In this document: positions 50,877-60,498 of the stretch, one piece after another
Layout: the number at the start of each line of letters is the position of its first letter
How positions within the stretch are numbered: the stretch's first letter is position 1
Source: Thiohalorhabdus denitrificans
GTDB taxonomy: Bacteria; Pseudomonadota; Gammaproteobacteria; Thiohalorhabdales; Thiohalorhabdaceae
Length of the DNA stretch: 64,000 bases
Assembly (NCBI RefSeq): GCF_001399755.1
Contig: NZ_LJCP01000009.1
Span: 94,290-158,289 of the forward strand
Direction: 5' to 3'
The notes under the pieces: generated by a model
Told to the model about the DNA's origin: nothing
Database searches by the model: none
The model's input: only the letters and a program-made list of their open reading frames with translations
Made by a program: the position numbers and the translations under genes

Positions 50877-53596
50877 TGCCCGGTCTCCCGCAGCACGCCC
50901 CAGGCGGGCAGGCTCGCGGGGGACATGCCGGGCAGGCCCACCGGCAGGCCCGCCAGCCCGCGGGCGAGCGCCGGATCCCCGCGCAGGGGCAGGGAATAGG
51001 ATTGCCCGTCCACCTCCAGGAGCCCCCAGGCCTCGCCGGACAGGTCCAGGCCGGCCTGCGCGGCGTCTTCCGGGTGCACGGCCAGATAGGGCTCCGGCAT
51101 GCGCTCGGAGATCGCCTGGCCCTGGGCGCTCAGCTCCTCGCTGCCGAAGACGTGGTGCACGGGGACCACCAGCCATTGCCCGGGCCGGGGCGCGAAGGCC
51201 TCCGGGGCATTCCCGTAGTAATCGCCCTCCCCGGGGCCCGCGCCGTCCAGGAGGCGCACCCCCGCGGGGCCGCCCTGCAGGGCGCCGCCCACCTCCTCCT
51301 GGAACTTGTTCAGGGCCGCTACCGAATTCCATCCCGGGGTCCAGGCGAAGTGCAGCAGGGAGCCCGGCTGGTGGCCGTAGTGGCCTTCCATGGAATCGCT
51401 GAACGGGGAGTCGGGGTCGGCGATGGGCGAGGGCTCGTGGACGCTCTTGTGGGCGCGCATGGCGGTGCGGCCGCTGTAGCGGAAAGGCTGGTGGGCCAGG
51501 CGCCGGCCCTTGTGGCGGTAGTCGGAGCCCGGCGCGGCCTCGGGGATGGCCGCCAGCGCCGGCACCGCCTCGGCGCAGGCCCGGGTCACCACGTCCAGGT
51601 TGTCCCAGTCGAATTCGTCGTCCCGCCCCGCCCGGCGCCCGGCCTCGCGCAGCCAGCGCCAGGCCTCCTGGATCTCGGCGGTGGAGGTGTGGACCTGGAA
51701 GAAGCGCTGGGCGCGGCCCTCGTTGTTCACCAGCGTGCCGTCGCCCTCGGCGAAGGTGGCCGCTGGCAGGAGGGCGTCCGCGGCCTCGGCGGTGCCGTGT
51801 TGGAGGTGGTCGAGGACCACGATCCGTTCGGCGGCCTCCAGGGCCCCGGACACGGTCTCGTAGTCGGCCCGGATGAACAGGTCGTTCTCCGCCACCACCA
51901 GGGTGTCGGCCTCGCCCGCGCGGATGGCGTTCAGCGCCTCTTCCAGGGGCCGGCCACCGAGCAGGGCGGCGCCCATGCTGTTGCATTCCGGCACCGTGAG
52001 GTGGAGGCGGGCGGGCCGCTCCGCCCGGTGCAGTGCCCGGGCCGCGTTGGCCGCCGCCCGCAGCACCGCCGTGCTGCCCGCCCCGTAGCCGGAAACCACC
52101 AGGGGCCGCTCGGCATCGCGCAGCCAGGCCGCCGTCTCCCGCACGGCCTCCGCCATCTGCGGGTCCAGGTCCGCCACCGCCGGGGCCTCACCATCCAGTT
52201 CCTGGGCCACCGCCCGGCCGAAGCGGGCGATGTCGTCGGGGGCCAGGTGCAGGGTGCGGGAGGCGCAGTCATCCAGCCGCGTGGCGCCCGGGGTGGCCAG
52301 GGTCAATGGGCTGCACTCGTCCGGGGTGGCCTGGCGCACCGCGGCGTCCTGCCAGCGCGGGATGCCGAGCTGGTCCGCCCGGGCCAGGGCCCGGTGGCGG
52401 GTGGCCTGGCGCAGGGCCAGGGCCAGGCGCGGCGCGGTGTCCGGTATGTTGTCGCCCAGCACCAGCACCGCGTCCGCTTCCTCGGCCTCCGCCAGACTGG
52501 CGATGCGGGCGGGGGTGTGCCGGAGGACCGCCACTGTCTCGTTCAGCAGCGCTTCCTCGGCGGCGCCGATGCCCGGGGAGAAGTTGTCCGCCCCCACCAT
52601 CTGGCGCAGGGCGAAATTCACCTCCAGCGAGGCACGCGGCGAGCCGATGCCCATGGTGCGGTGGGGCCGGGCGGCGGCCTCGTCGAGGAGCTCCAGGGCC
52701 TCCTCCGAATCCGCATGCGACTCGGCGGCGCGAGGCCGATGCTGGCGGGCCGGCTCCAGTATGCGGCGGGGGCTGTTGACGAACTGGTAGCCGAAGCGGC
52801 CCCGGTCGCACAGGAAGTAGCCGTTGATCTCGTCGTGGTAGCGGTTCTGGATGCGGCGCAGGCGGTCGTAGCGCTCGCCCGGGGCGGTGTTGCAGCCCAG
52901 GCCGCAGTGCACGCAGACGGAGGGGGCGGTGCGCAGGTCCCACTTGCGGATGTAGTGCTTGGAGAGGGTGCGGTCGGTGAACACCCCGGTGGGGCAGACC
53001 TCCACCAGGTTGCCGCTGAACTCGCTTTCCAGAGTGCCGTCGGTCTGGCGGCCGAAGTAGACGTGGTCGTGGGCGCCGAAGGCGTCCAGGTCGGCGCCGC
53101 CCGCGTAGTCGCGGTAGAAGCGCACGCAGCGGTAGCAGGTGATGCAGCGGTTCATCTCGTGGTTGATGAACGGCCCCAGGTCCTGGTTGCGGAAGGTGCG
53201 CTTGTCGAAGCGGTAGCGCCGGTAGGTGTGCCCGGTCATCTGCGTCATGTCCTGGAGGTGGCACTCGCCGCCCTCCTCGCAGGTGGGGCAGTCGTGGGGG
53301 TGGTTAATCATCAGCCACTCGATGACGCTGGCGCGGAAGTCGCGTGCCTCCGGGTCCTCGATGGCGATGCGGGTGCCGTCGGCGGCGGCGGTCATGCAGG
53401 CCATGACGATGCGGCCGGTGTCGTCGGTCTCGTCCTTGAACTGCTTGACTGCGCACTGGCGGCAGGCGCCCACCGAGCCCATGGCCGGGTGCCAGCAGAA
53501 GTAGGGCAGGTCCAGCCCCAGGGAGAGGCAGGTGTGGAGCAGGTTGTGCTCCGGGTTCGCCGGGTAGGTCCGGCCATCGACGATGATGCTGGCCAT
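50873..53596 (-). CDS. nuoG: NADH-quinone oxidoreductase subunit G
   Basis: 907 residues. N-terminal 2Fe-2S domain ([15 protein letters not shown]), His-Cys 4Fe-4S motif ([16 protein letters not shown]), a second 4Fe-4S ([13 protein letters not shown]) and a molybdopterin-type fold that starts with [14 protein letters not shown], the ligands of the extra N7 cluster. It lacks molybdenum chemistry but relays electrons from NuoF. It overlaps nuoH in ATGA and follows nuoF by 3 bp. Arg/Ala-rich composition makes long antisense frames. Confidence 0.95.
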   Translation of the reverse strand: MASIIVDGRTYPANPEHNLLHTCLSLGLDLPYFCWHPAMGSVGACRQCAVKQFKDETDDTGRIVMACMTAAADGTRIAIEDPEARDFRASVIEWLMINHPHDCPTCEEGGECHLQDMTQMTGHTYRRYRFDKRTFRNQDLGPFINHEMNRCITCYRCVRFYRDYAGGADLDAFGAHDHVYFGRQTDGTLESEFSGNLVEVCPTGVFTDRTLSKHYIRKWDLRTAPSVCVHCGLGCNTAPGERYDRLRRIQNRYHDEINGYFLCDRGRFGYQFVNSPRRILEPARQHRPRAAESHADSEEALELLDEAAARPHRTMGIGSPRASLEVNFALRQMVGADNFSPGIGAAEEALLNETVAVLRHTPARIASLAEAEEADAVLVLGDNIPDTAPRLALALRQATRHRALARADQLGIPRWQDAAVRQATPDECSPLTLATPGATRLDDCASRTLHLAPDDIARFGRAVAQELDGEAPAVADLDPQMAEAVRETAAWLRDAERPLVVSGYGAGSTAVLRAAANAARALHRAERPARLHLTVPECNSMGAALLGGRPLEEALNAIRAGEADTLVVAENDLFIRADYETVSGALEAAERIVVLDHLQHGTAEAADALLPAATFAEGDGTLVNNEGRAQRFFQVHTSTAEIQEAWRWLREAGRRAGRDDEFDWDNLDVVTRACAEAVPALAAIPEAAPGSDYRHKGRRLAHQPFRYSGRTAMRAHKSVHEPSPIADPDSPFSDSMEGHYGHQPGSLLHFAWTPGWNSVAALNKFQEEVGGALQGGPAGVRLLDGAGPGEGDYYGNAPEAFAPRPGQWLVVPVHHVFGSEELSAQGQAISERMPEPYLAVHPEDAAQAGLDLSGEAWGLLEVDGQSYSLPLRGDPALARGLAGLPVGLPGMSPASLPAWGVLRETGQ

Positions 53597-53599
53597 GGC

Positions 53600-54868
53600 C
53601 TACTCCCAGGGGCACCGCCGCTCGCGGATGTGGCGCTCGAAATCTTCCCGGAAATGCTTGAGCCCGCTCTCAAGGGGACCCACCGCGCCGGGCGCGTGGG
53701 CGCAGAAGGTGCGGCCCGGGCCCAGGTGGCGGCAGTGCAGCGCTAGGTTGTCCAGATCCCCTTCCCGCCCCTCGCCGCGGTCGATGGCGCGCAGGATGCG
53801 CTCGGTCCAGGGCAGGCCGTCCCGGCAGGGGGTGCACCAGCCGCAGGATTCCCGGGCGAAGAACCGCTCCAGGTTGGCCAGCATGCCCACCGGGCAGGTG
53901 CGCTCGTCCAGGGCGACGATGGCCCCCGTGCCCAGGCGGCTGCCCGCCTCGGCCACGTGGCCGAAGTCCAGGGGCAGGTCCAGGTGCTCGTCGGTGAGGA
54001 AGGGCGTGGAGGCGCCGCCCGGCAGCATCCCGCGCAGACGGTGGCCCGCGCGCATGCCGCCGGCGTGCTCCTCGACCACCTCGCGGGCGGTGGTGCCCAT
54101 GGGCAACTCCCAGGCCCCGGGCCGGTTCACCTTGCCGCTAGCGCCGTAGAGCTTGGTGCCGGCGTCCTCAGTGCGGGACAGGCCCTGGAACCACGCCGCG
54201 CCGTGATTGACGATGTGTGGCACGTTGCACAGGGTCTCCACGTTGTTGACCACCGTGGGCCGGCCCCACAGGCCGCTTTGCTGGGGAAACGGCGGCTTGG
54301 CGCGGGGCAGGGGGCGGTGCCCTTCCAGGGCCGAGAGCAGGGCGGTCTCCTCTCCGCAGATGTAGCGCCCGGCGCTGGTGTGGAGCTGCAGGTCCAGGTG
54401 GTAGCCGCTGCCCAGGATGTCCTCGCCCAGGTAGCCGGCCTCATAGGCCTCGCCGATGGCCCGCTCCAGGGCGCGGGCGGCGGGCCGGTACTCTTCCCGC
54501 AGGAAGATGAAGGCGTAGCGGGCCTGGATGGCGTAGCCGCTCACCGCCATGGCTTCCACCATCTGGTGGGGATCGCCCTCCAGAAGGATGCGGTCCTTGA
54601 AGGTGCCCGGCTCCATCTCGTCGGCGTTGGCGACGATGCAGGTGGGCCGCTCGTCGTCGAGCGGGATGAAGCCCCACTTCATGCCGGTGGAGAAGCCCGC
54701 CCCGCCCCGGCCGCGGAGGCCGGAGTCCTTTACCATCTGGGTCACTTCGCCGGGTGCCATGTCCGCCAGCACCTTTCGCAGGGCGCCGTAGCCGCCCGTG
54801 GCCTCGTAGCCGGCCCGGTCGAGCCTCCCGTCCGGGCGGATGTTGGCGGTGAGCGGGGTTTCCATCAT
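53600..54868 (-). CDS. nuoF: NADH-quinone oxidoreductase subunit F (NADH/FMN site)
   Basis: 422 residues. NADH-binding LRGRGGAGFSTGMKWGF, FMN-binding CIVANADEMEPGTFKDR, GSGYHLDLQLHTSAGRYICG and the N3 cluster motif ESCGWCTPCRDG with a fourth Cys in LALHCRHLG. It accepts electrons from NADH. The 277-bp gap from nuoE holds two REP pairs. A second Met directly after the first is an equal start candidate. Confidence 0.96.
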   Translation of the reverse strand: MMETPLTANIRPDGRLDRAGYEATGGYGALRKVLADMAPGEVTQMVKDSGLRGRGGAGFSTGMKWGFIPLDDERPTCIVANADEMEPGTFKDRILLEGDPHQMVEAMAVSGYAIQARYAFIFLREEYRPAARALERAIGEAYEAGYLGEDILGSGYHLDLQLHTSAGRYICGEETALLSALEGHRPLPRAKPPFPQQSGLWGRPTVVNNVETLCNVPHIVNHGAAWFQGLSRTEDAGTKLYGASGKVNRPGAWELPMGTTAREVVEEHAGGMRAGHRLRGMLPGGASTPFLTDEHLDLPLDFGHVAEAGSRLGTGAIVALDERTCPVGMLANLERFFARESCGWCTPCRDGLPWTERILRAIDRGEGREGDLDNLALHCRHLGPGRTFCAHAPGAVGPLESGLKHFREDFERHIRERRCPWE

Positions 54869-54910
54869 CGACCCCCCGAAGAGTGGCTGTAGGTCCCACC
54901 GGAGCCTCCT

Positions 54911-55122
54911 GTGGGAGCGGTCCGTGACCGCGACCAGCGGGTGGTTCCGCTCGGCAAGTCGCGGTCATGGACCGCTCCTACAAATGCTTCCACGGTCGCG
55001 GCGGGGACGCCTCTCGTGCACAGTGCCTTGCCCGACATCCGCCGAGGGACACCTGTAGGAGCGGCCAGTGGCCGCGACCGATGTGCCTCATTCGCCAAGT
55101 CGCGGTCTCGGACCGCTCCCAC
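54911..55122. repeat. Two REP-like pairs between nuoE and nuoF
   Basis: Pair one is 54911-54981 (GTGGGAGCGGTCCGTGACCG to CATGGACCGCTCCTAC). Pair two is 55055-55122 (GTAGGAGCGGCCAGTGGCCG to CTCGGACCGCTCCCAC). About 70 bases of unrelated sequence separate them. Confidence 0.85.
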
Positions 55123-55145
55123 AGGGGGTTCCGCAAGCTGTCCGG

Positions 55146-55610
55146 TCATGGATACCGCTCCAGCAAGTCGTCCAGCCTTTCGGGGCTCACATCCCCCACC
55201 GGCTCGCCGTCGATGAGCAGCGCCGGGGCCCGCTCGCACCGGCCCAGGCAGCAGACGGGCAGCAGGGTGAAGCGGCCGTCCTCGGTGGTTTGGCCGGGGG
55301 CGATGCCGAGGCGCTGCTGCAGAGCCGCGTAGAGGGGTTCCTGACCCACCAGCCAGCAGCTTACGCTGTCGCAGACCAGGATCACGTGGCGGCCCACCGG
55401 CTTGCGGAAGATGAGGTTGTAGAAGGTGGCCACGCCGTCCAGCTCCGCCACGGGCATGCCCAGCACCTCGGCGGCCTCCGCCAGGGCCTCGTCGCTCACC
55501 CAGCCCTGGTGCTCCTGCACGGCCTTCAGGGCCTCCACGCCCGCCGCGCGGGGGTCGGCCCAGCGCTCGCGCTCCTCGGCGATAGCCTGGCGCTCCGCTT
55601 CGCTCAGCAT
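55146..55610 (-). CDS. nuoE: NADH-quinone oxidoreductase subunit E
   Basis: 154 residues, thioredoxin-like 2Fe-2S protein. HQGWVSDEALAEAAEVLGMP, VATFYNLIFRKPVGRHVILV and the cluster ligands in CDSVSCW and CCLGRCERAPAL are conserved. The first pair CDSVSC has the usual CxxxxC spacing, CLGRC the CxxxC spacing. It binds cluster N1a next to NuoF. A 481-bp REP array separates it from nuoCD. Confidence 0.94.
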   Translation of the reverse strand: MLSEAERQAIAEERERWADPRAAGVEALKAVQEHQGWVSDEALAEAAEVLGMPVAELDGVATFYNLIFRKPVGRHVILVCDSVSCWLVGQEPLYAALQQRLGIAPGQTTEDGRFTLLPVCCLGRCERAPALLIDGEPVGDVSPERLDDLLERYP

Positions 55611-56091
55611 GGTGCCGATACCTTCCAGATTGGCGGGCCCGGTGTAGGAGCGGCGGCCCCCGCCGCGACCTGCCGAATTTTGGCTCCAATCGCGGCCGGG
55701 ACGGCCGCTCCTACAACGGACTCCACCCTGTTTACGGCCACCTTCCCAATCCCTGCGGATGTGCTCTCATTGGCTGTTTGCGACGTAGACAGCGCAACTA
55801 TGACGGCATACCGGGGCCGGTAGGAGCGGCCGTCCCGGCCGCGACCACCCGGGGCTTTGCACTGGTCGCGACGGGGGCCGTCGCTCCTACAGTTGCCCGG
55901 TTTTGCCTTGTAGGAGCGGCCTCCAGGCCGCGACCTTCCGGGGCTGGGCATCAATCGCGGCTCGGATGCTGCTCTGACCAGGGACTCCGGCCCGGTCCCG
56001 CGCGCCGTGTTTGTTCCTGCCGCCGTGCCTTCATTGGCGGGTCGCGGCCGGGAGGCCGCTCCTACAGGGGGCTGTTTCCCGCTTATCCGGC
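55611..56091. other. Gene-free spacer inside the nuo operon
   Basis: 481 bases between nuoCD and nuoE with no plausible gene. Most of it is three REP-like inverted pairs (55644-56065). A 105-base stretch between pair one and pair two is more AT-rich and could hold a secondary promoter, but no clear one is seen. Confidence 0.75.
55644..56065. repeat. Array of three REP-like inverted pairs in the nuo operon
   Basis: Pairs at 55644-55714 (GTAGGAGCGGCGGCCCCCGC to GGGACGGCCGCTCCTAC), 55820-55890 (GTAGGAGCGGCCGTCCCGGC to GGGGCCGTCGCTCCTAC) and 55910-56065 (GTAGGAGCGGCCTCCAGGCC to GGGAGGCCGCTCCTAC). The third pair has a longer spacer. This is the densest repeat cluster in the window. Confidence 0.88.
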
Positions 56092-57840
56092 TCATCGGTC
56101 CACGTCCGCCATGACGAAGTCGATGGAGCCCAGGATGGCGATCATGTCGGCCACCAGGTGGTGCCGGGCCAGCTCCGGAAGCACCTGCAGGTGCGGGAAC
56201 GAGGGCGTGCGGATGCGGGTGCGGTAGCTGGCCGTTCCGCCGTCGCTGGTGAGGTAGTAGCTGTAGGCCCCCTTGGTGCCCTCGATGGGCACCTCCACCT
56301 CGCCGGCCGGCATCACCGGCCCCCAGCTCACGCCCAGGAAGTGGGAGATGAGGCTCTCGATGTCGTGCAGGGCGCGGTCCTTGGGCGGCGGGGTGGTGAG
56401 CGGGTGGTGGGCCTTGTGCGGGCCGGGCGGCATGTTTTCCAGGCATTGGCGGATGATGCGCAGGCTCTGGCGCATCTCCTCCACCCGCACCGCGCAGCGA
56501 TCAAAACTGTCGCCGCCCTCCGCGGTGGGGATATCGAACTCGAACTGGTCGTAGCCGGAGTATGGCCGCTGCTTGCGGAAGTCCCACTCCACGCCGCTGG
56601 CGCGCAGGTTGGGACCGGTGACCCCCCAATCGATGGCCTCCGCGGCGGACAGGACACCGATGCCCTCGGTGCGCCTGCGGATGGTCCGGTTGCCCAGCAC
56701 CAGTTTGTCGTATTCGTCGAGGCGGGCGGGCATGTAGTCCAGGAAGTCCCGCACCAGTCCGTCCCAGCCCCGGGGCAGGTCGGCCGCCAAGCCGCCGATG
56801 CGGAACCAGGCCGGGTGCATGCGGAAGCCGCACACCGCCTCGATGATGTCGTAGATTTTCTGGCGGTCGGAGAACATGTAGAAGATGGGCGACATCTCGC
56901 CGATGTCCTGGGCGTAGGTGCCATAGAACAGCAGGTGGCTGGAGATGCGGAACAGCTCGCAGAGCATGACCCGCACCACCTGGACCCGCTCCGGCACCTC
57001 GATGCCGGCCAGCTGCTCCAGGGCCATGACGTAGGGCAGGTTGTTCATCACCCCGCCCAGGTAGTCCACCCGGTCGGTGTAGGGGATGTAGGTGTGCCAG
57101 CTCTGGCGCTCCCCCATCTTCTCCGCGGCGCGGTGGTGGAAGCCGATATCCGGTACCGACTCCACGATCTCCTCGCCGTCGAGCTGCAGCACCACCCGGA
57201 ACACCCCGTGGGCGCTGGGGTGGTTGGGGCCCAGGTTGAGGAACATGAAGTCGGTGTCGTCGTGGCGGCGCTGCATGCCCCAGTTTTCGGGGCGGAAGCG
57301 CATGGCCTCCTGCTCGTAGTCCTCGCCCTCGTCGTCCAGGTGGTAGTGGCCCATCTCCGTGGCCCGGGCCGGGTGGTCCTTGCGCAAGGGGTGGCCCTGC
57401 CAAGTGGGCGGCAGAAGGATCCGACTCAGGTGGGGGTGGCCGTCGAAGCGGATGCCGAAGAGGTCCCACACCTCCCGCTCGTACCAGTTGGCCGCGGGCC
57501 AGATGGCGGTGGCGGTGGGTACGGTAAGGTCCGGCTCGGCCAGGGCCACCTTGAGGCGGACATCGGCGTTGCGGTCCAGGGAGAGGAGGTGGTAGACCAC
57601 GGTGAAATCGGCGGCCGGCATCCCCTCCCGGCGGTGGCGCTCGCGTTCGTCCACGGCCGTCAGGTCGTAGAGCATCAGGAAGGGGGCGGGGACCTCCCGC
57701 TTAAGGAAGCCGAGGGCCGGCAGCAGGAGGTGGCGGTCGAGCCAGAGGGTGGGGATCCCGTCGGCCGTGGGCTGGGCGGTGAAGGCCTCGGGGCCGTAGG
57801 CCCGGTCCAGTTCCTCCTCCACCGTGGCCAGGGCGCCCAT
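56092..57840 (-). CDS. nuoCD: NADH-quinone oxidoreductase subunit C/D (fused)
   Basis: 582 residues. Residues 1-180 are NuoC ([57 protein letters not shown]); the rest is NuoD ([43 protein letters not shown], and the C-terminal [15 protein letters not shown]). The fusion of the two quinone-site subunits is typical of gammaproteobacteria. It starts 2 bp after nuoB. The C/D linker includes [15 protein letters not shown]. Confidence 0.96.
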   Translation of the reverse strand: MGALATVEEELDRAYGPEAFTAQPTADGIPTLWLDRHLLLPALGFLKREVPAPFLMLYDLTAVDERERHRREGMPAADFTVVYHLLSLDRNADVRLKVALAEPDLTVPTATAIWPAANWYEREVWDLFGIRFDGHPHLSRILLPPTWQGHPLRKDHPARATEMGHYHLDDEGEDYEQEAMRFRPENWGMQRRHDDTDFMFLNLGPNHPSAHGVFRVVLQLDGEEIVESVPDIGFHHRAAEKMGERQSWHTYIPYTDRVDYLGGVMNNLPYVMALEQLAGIEVPERVQVVRVMLCELFRISSHLLFYGTYAQDIGEMSPIFYMFSDRQKIYDIIEAVCGFRMHPAWFRIGGLAADLPRGWDGLVRDFLDYMPARLDEYDKLVLGNRTIRRRTEGIGVLSAAEAIDWGVTGPNLRASGVEWDFRKQRPYSGYDQFEFDIPTAEGGDSFDRCAVRVEEMRQSLRIIRQCLENMPPGPHKAHHPLTTPPPKDRALHDIESLISHFLGVSWGPVMPAGEVEVPIEGTKGAYSYYLTSDGGTASYRTRIRTPSFPHLQVLPELARHHLVADMIAILGSIDFVMADVDR

Positions 57841-57842
57841 GG

Positions 57843-58490
57843 CTAGACGCCGTCCGGCTTGCGGTAGGTGGTGGCCTGCATGCGCTTCGCTTGCTTGCGG
57901 GCGCGCTGGCTGGGCCGGTGTGCGGGATCCGGTGGGGTCTCGCCCACGGTGCGCTCCAGGGGCCGGCTCTCGCTGCCGATGGCCTGCTGGAGGAGGGTCA
58001 GGCCCTCCAGCACGGCCTCGGGCCGGGGCGGGCAGCCTGGGACGTAGACGTCCACGGGGAGGAACTTGTCCACGCCCTGCACCACGCTGTAGATGTCGTA
58101 CATGCCCCCGGAGTTGGCGCAGGAGCCCATGGAGATCACCCAGCGAGGCTCCATCATCTCGCCGTGCAGCCGCCGGATCACCGGGGCCATCTTCCTGAAC
58201 ACGGTGCCGGAGATGATGATCAGGTCCGCCTGGCGGGGGGTGGCGCGAAAGACCTCCGAGCCGAAGCGGGCGATGTCGTGGGGGCTGGTGAAGGCGGTGG
58301 CCATCTCCACGTAGCAGCAGGACAGGCCGAAGTTGAAGGGCCACAGAGAGTTCTTGCGGCACCAGGCCACCAGCTCGTCGAGCCGGGAGAGCAGCATGTT
58401 GCGCTCCATGGCCTCCTCCACAGAGCCGTATCCTGGCGTCTCGCTCGTCGGCCCCGAGGACTCCCCGACCTTTGTCATCCACCAGCGCAT
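57843..58490 (-). CDS. nuoB: NADH-quinone oxidoreductase subunit B
   Basis: 215 residues. Cluster N2 ligands are visible in [21 protein letters not shown] and [15 protein letters not shown]. The start MRWWMTKVG overlaps the nuoA stop (TGATG); an ATG four codons later is possible. The C-terminus has an extra basic tail of about 30 residues ([20 protein letters not shown]) beyond the conserved domain. Confidence 0.95.
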   Translation of the reverse strand: MRWWMTKVGESSGPTSETPGYGSVEEAMERNMLLSRLDELVAWCRKNSLWPFNFGLSCCYVEMATAFTSPHDIARFGSEVFRATPRQADLIIISGTVFRKMAPVIRRLHGEMMEPRWVISMGSCANSGGMYDIYSVVQGVDKFLPVDVYVPGCPPRPEAVLEGLTLLQQAIGSESRPLERTVGETPPDPAHRPSQRARKQAKRMQATTYRKPDGV

Positions 58491-58957
58491 CAGGGGCTCC
58501 TGTCCGGGCGCTCCCCCCGGATCGGCCGGCCGCGGCCCCGCGGCGCCCAGTCCAGCGCCCCCACCGCCCATTCGTAGGCCAGCGCCACCGCCAGCACCAC
58601 CACGAAAAACACCAGGGCCACGTAGCCCGCCCAGCCAGCCTCCCGGGCCGCCACGGCCCAGGCGAAGATGAATACCGCCTCCATGTCGAAGATGACGAAG
58701 AACATGGCCACCACGTAGAACTGCACCGAGGTCCGGAAGCGGGCGAACCCCACCGGCACGATCCCGGACTCGAAAGGTTCGGTGCGGCCCCGGCCGGTGC
58801 GCTTCGGGCCGAGGAAATGGCCGAGGGCCAAGGCGGCGGCCACCAGGGCGATGGCCGAGAAGACGTACAGGACGAAGGGCCAATAGGCGAGGGCGGCTGC
58901 TGGATCGCTGGGCAAGGAGCCGGTCCTGTTCCGTTGGTGGGGATCCCTTCCTTTCAC
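58490..58957 (-). CDS. nuoA: NADH-quinone oxidoreductase subunit A
   Basis: 155 residues from GTG at 58957, or 141 from TTG at 58915, which has AGGA at a good distance and fits family length better. Three membrane helices; the loop with the conserved acidic-Cys region reads [20 protein letters not shown], and here Ile stands where many homologues have the Cys of ESG(I/C). Helix 2 is [19 protein letters not shown]. First gene of the nuo operon. Confidence 0.92.
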   Translation of the reverse strand: MKGRDPHQRNRTGSLPSDPAAALAYWPFVLYVFSAIALVAAALALGHFLGPKRTGRGRTEPFESGIVPVGFARFRTSVQFYVVAMFFVIFDMEAVFIFAWAVAAREAGWAGYVALVFFVVVLAVALAYEWAVGALDWAPRGRGRPIRGERPDRSP

Positions 58958-59113
58958 CTAATGCGGGCGGCGTGGCGGGGTAAAGGCGGGAGGGCCCTAA
59001 CGGGTCCGGCGGACATATGGAAGGGCAGCCAACGTGGGGGAGGGCCTCTCGATGACTCGTCTTCGCTTGCGATGGAGAAGCCGGTAGGCGGGCCGGGTGA
59101 TTGTTCCGGGTCC

Positions 59114-59671
59114 CTACTGGCCGAAAATGTAGCGGCGGCCCTCCTCCGTCCGGCGTTCCAGGGCCTCGGGATCCTCCCGGAACATCCGCGCCAGCTCCTG
59201 CTCGCCATGTTCCTCCAGGGTCTCCAGGAAGATCCCGTCCACCTTCTGCTGCCATTGCCGGCGGAGCTCCTCCCAGTTGCCGGGGCCCTCGCCGGGCAGC
59301 CAGGGCTCCCCGCGCTCGAGGCCATGCTCCTCCTCGATGGCCCGCATCCTCCGGCTCAGGTTACGGAGCTCGCCGTCGCCTTCCATGGCCTCGTGGGCCT
59401 TCTCCTCCGCCAGCGTTTCCAGGGCCCAGACCTTCAGGTAGAGCAGGGCTTCCTCCGGGAGGGCATGGGCCGTCTCCCCCTGGTTGATATCGGGCAGCCA
59501 GTGGTTCTCCAAGCGGTCCACCAGGTCCTCGTCCGGGTCCTGACGGAGAAGGTCCCGGAAGAGGTCCGGCCATTGCTCCGCGCCCCGGGCGAGGTCCTCG
59601 CGCCGCTTCGCCCGACCCGTTTCCTTGTCGTGCCGGCTGCGGAGCATCCGCGCCTCGCGCCTCCGTGCCAT
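59114..59671 (-). CDS. Protein of unknown function, charged and helical (185 aa)
   Basis: 185 residues from an ATG with AAGGAGG 9 bp upstream. It has a very basic N-terminus ([20 protein letters not shown]) and then a Glu/Arg/Leu-rich helical body with [20 protein letters not shown] and [20 protein letters not shown]. No signal peptide or membrane segment. I do not recognise a family. It lies 156 bp upstream of nuoA on the same strand, so read-through into nuo is possible. Confidence 0.6.
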   Translation of the reverse strand: MARRREARMLRSRHDKETGRAKRREDLARGAEQWPDLFRDLLRQDPDEDLVDRLENHWLPDINQGETAHALPEEALLYLKVWALETLAEEKAHEAMEGDGELRNLSRRMRAIEEEHGLERGEPWLPGEGPGNWEELRRQWQQKVDGIFLETLEEHGEQELARMFREDPEALERRTEEGRRYIFGQ

Positions 59672-59882
59672 GGGTCGCCCTCCTTGGCCCACCGATCCTG
59701 AAAGGTTGTTACCCCCAGTAAATGCCCTAGCGAAGCCGCTGCCAACCGGGGGCTTCGCTCCCCCAGGCAGGGCCGCATTCCGGCACCGGCTGTATGCTCC
59801 CGGGATGTTCCGGCTTGCTTCGGCGGGCGAGGTAGGGGGCATTCTGGAAGGGGGACCCCGAATCAACGGGGAGGAATACGGA

Positions 59883-60170
59883 ATGAGCCTCCAGCTGGAA
59901 AGCTTTGATATCCCCGCCATCGGCGGAGTGGTGAAGATCGACGACAAGCGCCTCGCCTGGGTGGACGTGGAGCTCCACTTCGAGAACCCGGAGCTGGATA
60001 CCCACCCCAATGTCCACTTCCGCGTGAACGTGCCCTACGGCAACGACTGGACCGTGGACCAGATCCACGAGGCGGCCCTGGAAAAGGTGCGGGAGCTGAC
60101 GGCCATGACGGAGAAGCAGCTGGAAGAGAAGAGCCTGGAGGAGCTGCGACAGTACTCTCTGGAGTTCTAG
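59883..60170 (+). CDS. Small protein of unknown function (95 aa)
   Basis: 95 residues from ATG with GGGGAGGAA upstream. It begins MSLQLESFDIPAIGGVVKID and contains DKRLAWVDVELHFENPELDT, then a conserved-looking helix ending QLEEKSLEELRQYSLEF. Probably soluble. I do not recognise a family. It is divergent from the 185-residue gene and is the last gene before tRNA-Arg. Confidence 0.6.
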   Translation: MSLQLESFDIPAIGGVVKIDDKRLAWVDVELHFENPELDTHPNVHFRVNVPYGNDWTVDQIHEAALEKVRELTAMTEKQLEEKSLEELRQYSLEF

Positions 60171-60348
60171 GCCGGCGCTTCCGAGGCACTCCCAAGGTCC
60201 GCGGGAGCGGCCCATGACCGTGACGGTTCGCCGGGGTAGGCCGCCTGGGCCTTCCCCGGAACCGGGGCCCGCATGCTTTCCACAGCCAGGCAAGACGGTG
60301 GGGACACCGGCCCGGCCGCGCCCGGGGATGGGTCCGCCGGACTTCCGA

Positions 60349-60357
60349 TGCTAGAAT
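60349..60357 (+). promoter_or_regulatory. Extended -10 promoter of tRNA-Arg
   Basis: TGCTAGAAT is an extended -10 (TGnTAGAAT) placed 12 bases before the tRNA 5' end. No good -35 is present, as is common with extended -10 promoters. Confidence 0.55.
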
Positions 60358-60369
60358 TCCCGGGACAAA

Positions 60370-60446
60370 GCCCCGGTAGCTCAGCAGGATAGAGCAACGG
60401 CCTCCTAAGCCGTAGGTCACAGGTTCGAATCCTGTCCGGGGCGCCA
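60370..60446 (+). tRNA. tRNA-Arg, anticodon CCT
   Basis: 77 bases including an encoded CCA. The acceptor stem GCCCCGG pairs with CCGGGGC, the D arm contains TAGCTCAGCAGGATAGAGC, the anticodon stem ACGGC/GCCGT encloses CTCCTAA with anticodon CCT at 60404-60406, and the T arm is CAGGTTCGAATCCTG. It decodes AGG. Its 3' end is next to an integrase gene, so it is the probable attachment site of an integrated element. Confidence 0.97.
60424..60446. other. Putative attachment core at the tRNA-Arg 3' end
   Basis: Integrases of this type usually recombine in the T arm and 3' end of a tRNA gene. The tRNA end is intact and the integrase stop is 53 bases away, so one end of the element should be here. 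The matching direct repeat at the other end is not in the window. Confidence 0.45.
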
Positions 60447-60466
60447 GGAAAATCAAGCCTCTAGAA

Positions 60467-60498
60467 GCCGGCTGTGCCCTCCTTTCCCGCCGGCTGTG
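60467..60498. repeat. Direct repeats between tRNA-Arg and the integrase stop
   Basis: GCCGGCTGTG occurs at 60467-60476 and again at 60489-60498, 22 bases apart. Such short repeats beside an attachment core can be arm-type integrase sites. The integrase has the matching N-terminal arm-binding domain. Confidence 0.45.

Noticed and set aside
50876..53746. 956-codon plus-strand ORF opposite nuoG
   Set aside because: Antisense shadow of NuoG, whose cluster motifs are all intact on the minus strand.
55644..56065. Possible CRISPR array because of repeated motifs at short spacing
   Set aside because: Repeats are palindromic pairs in alternating orientation with variable cores and spacing, and no cas genes are nearby; this is a REP pattern.
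56011..57846. 611-codon plus-strand ORF opposite nuoCD
   Set aside because: It is antisense to conserved NuoCD, rich in His/Val/Gly/Gln as expected for a reversed frame, and has no ribosome site or family.
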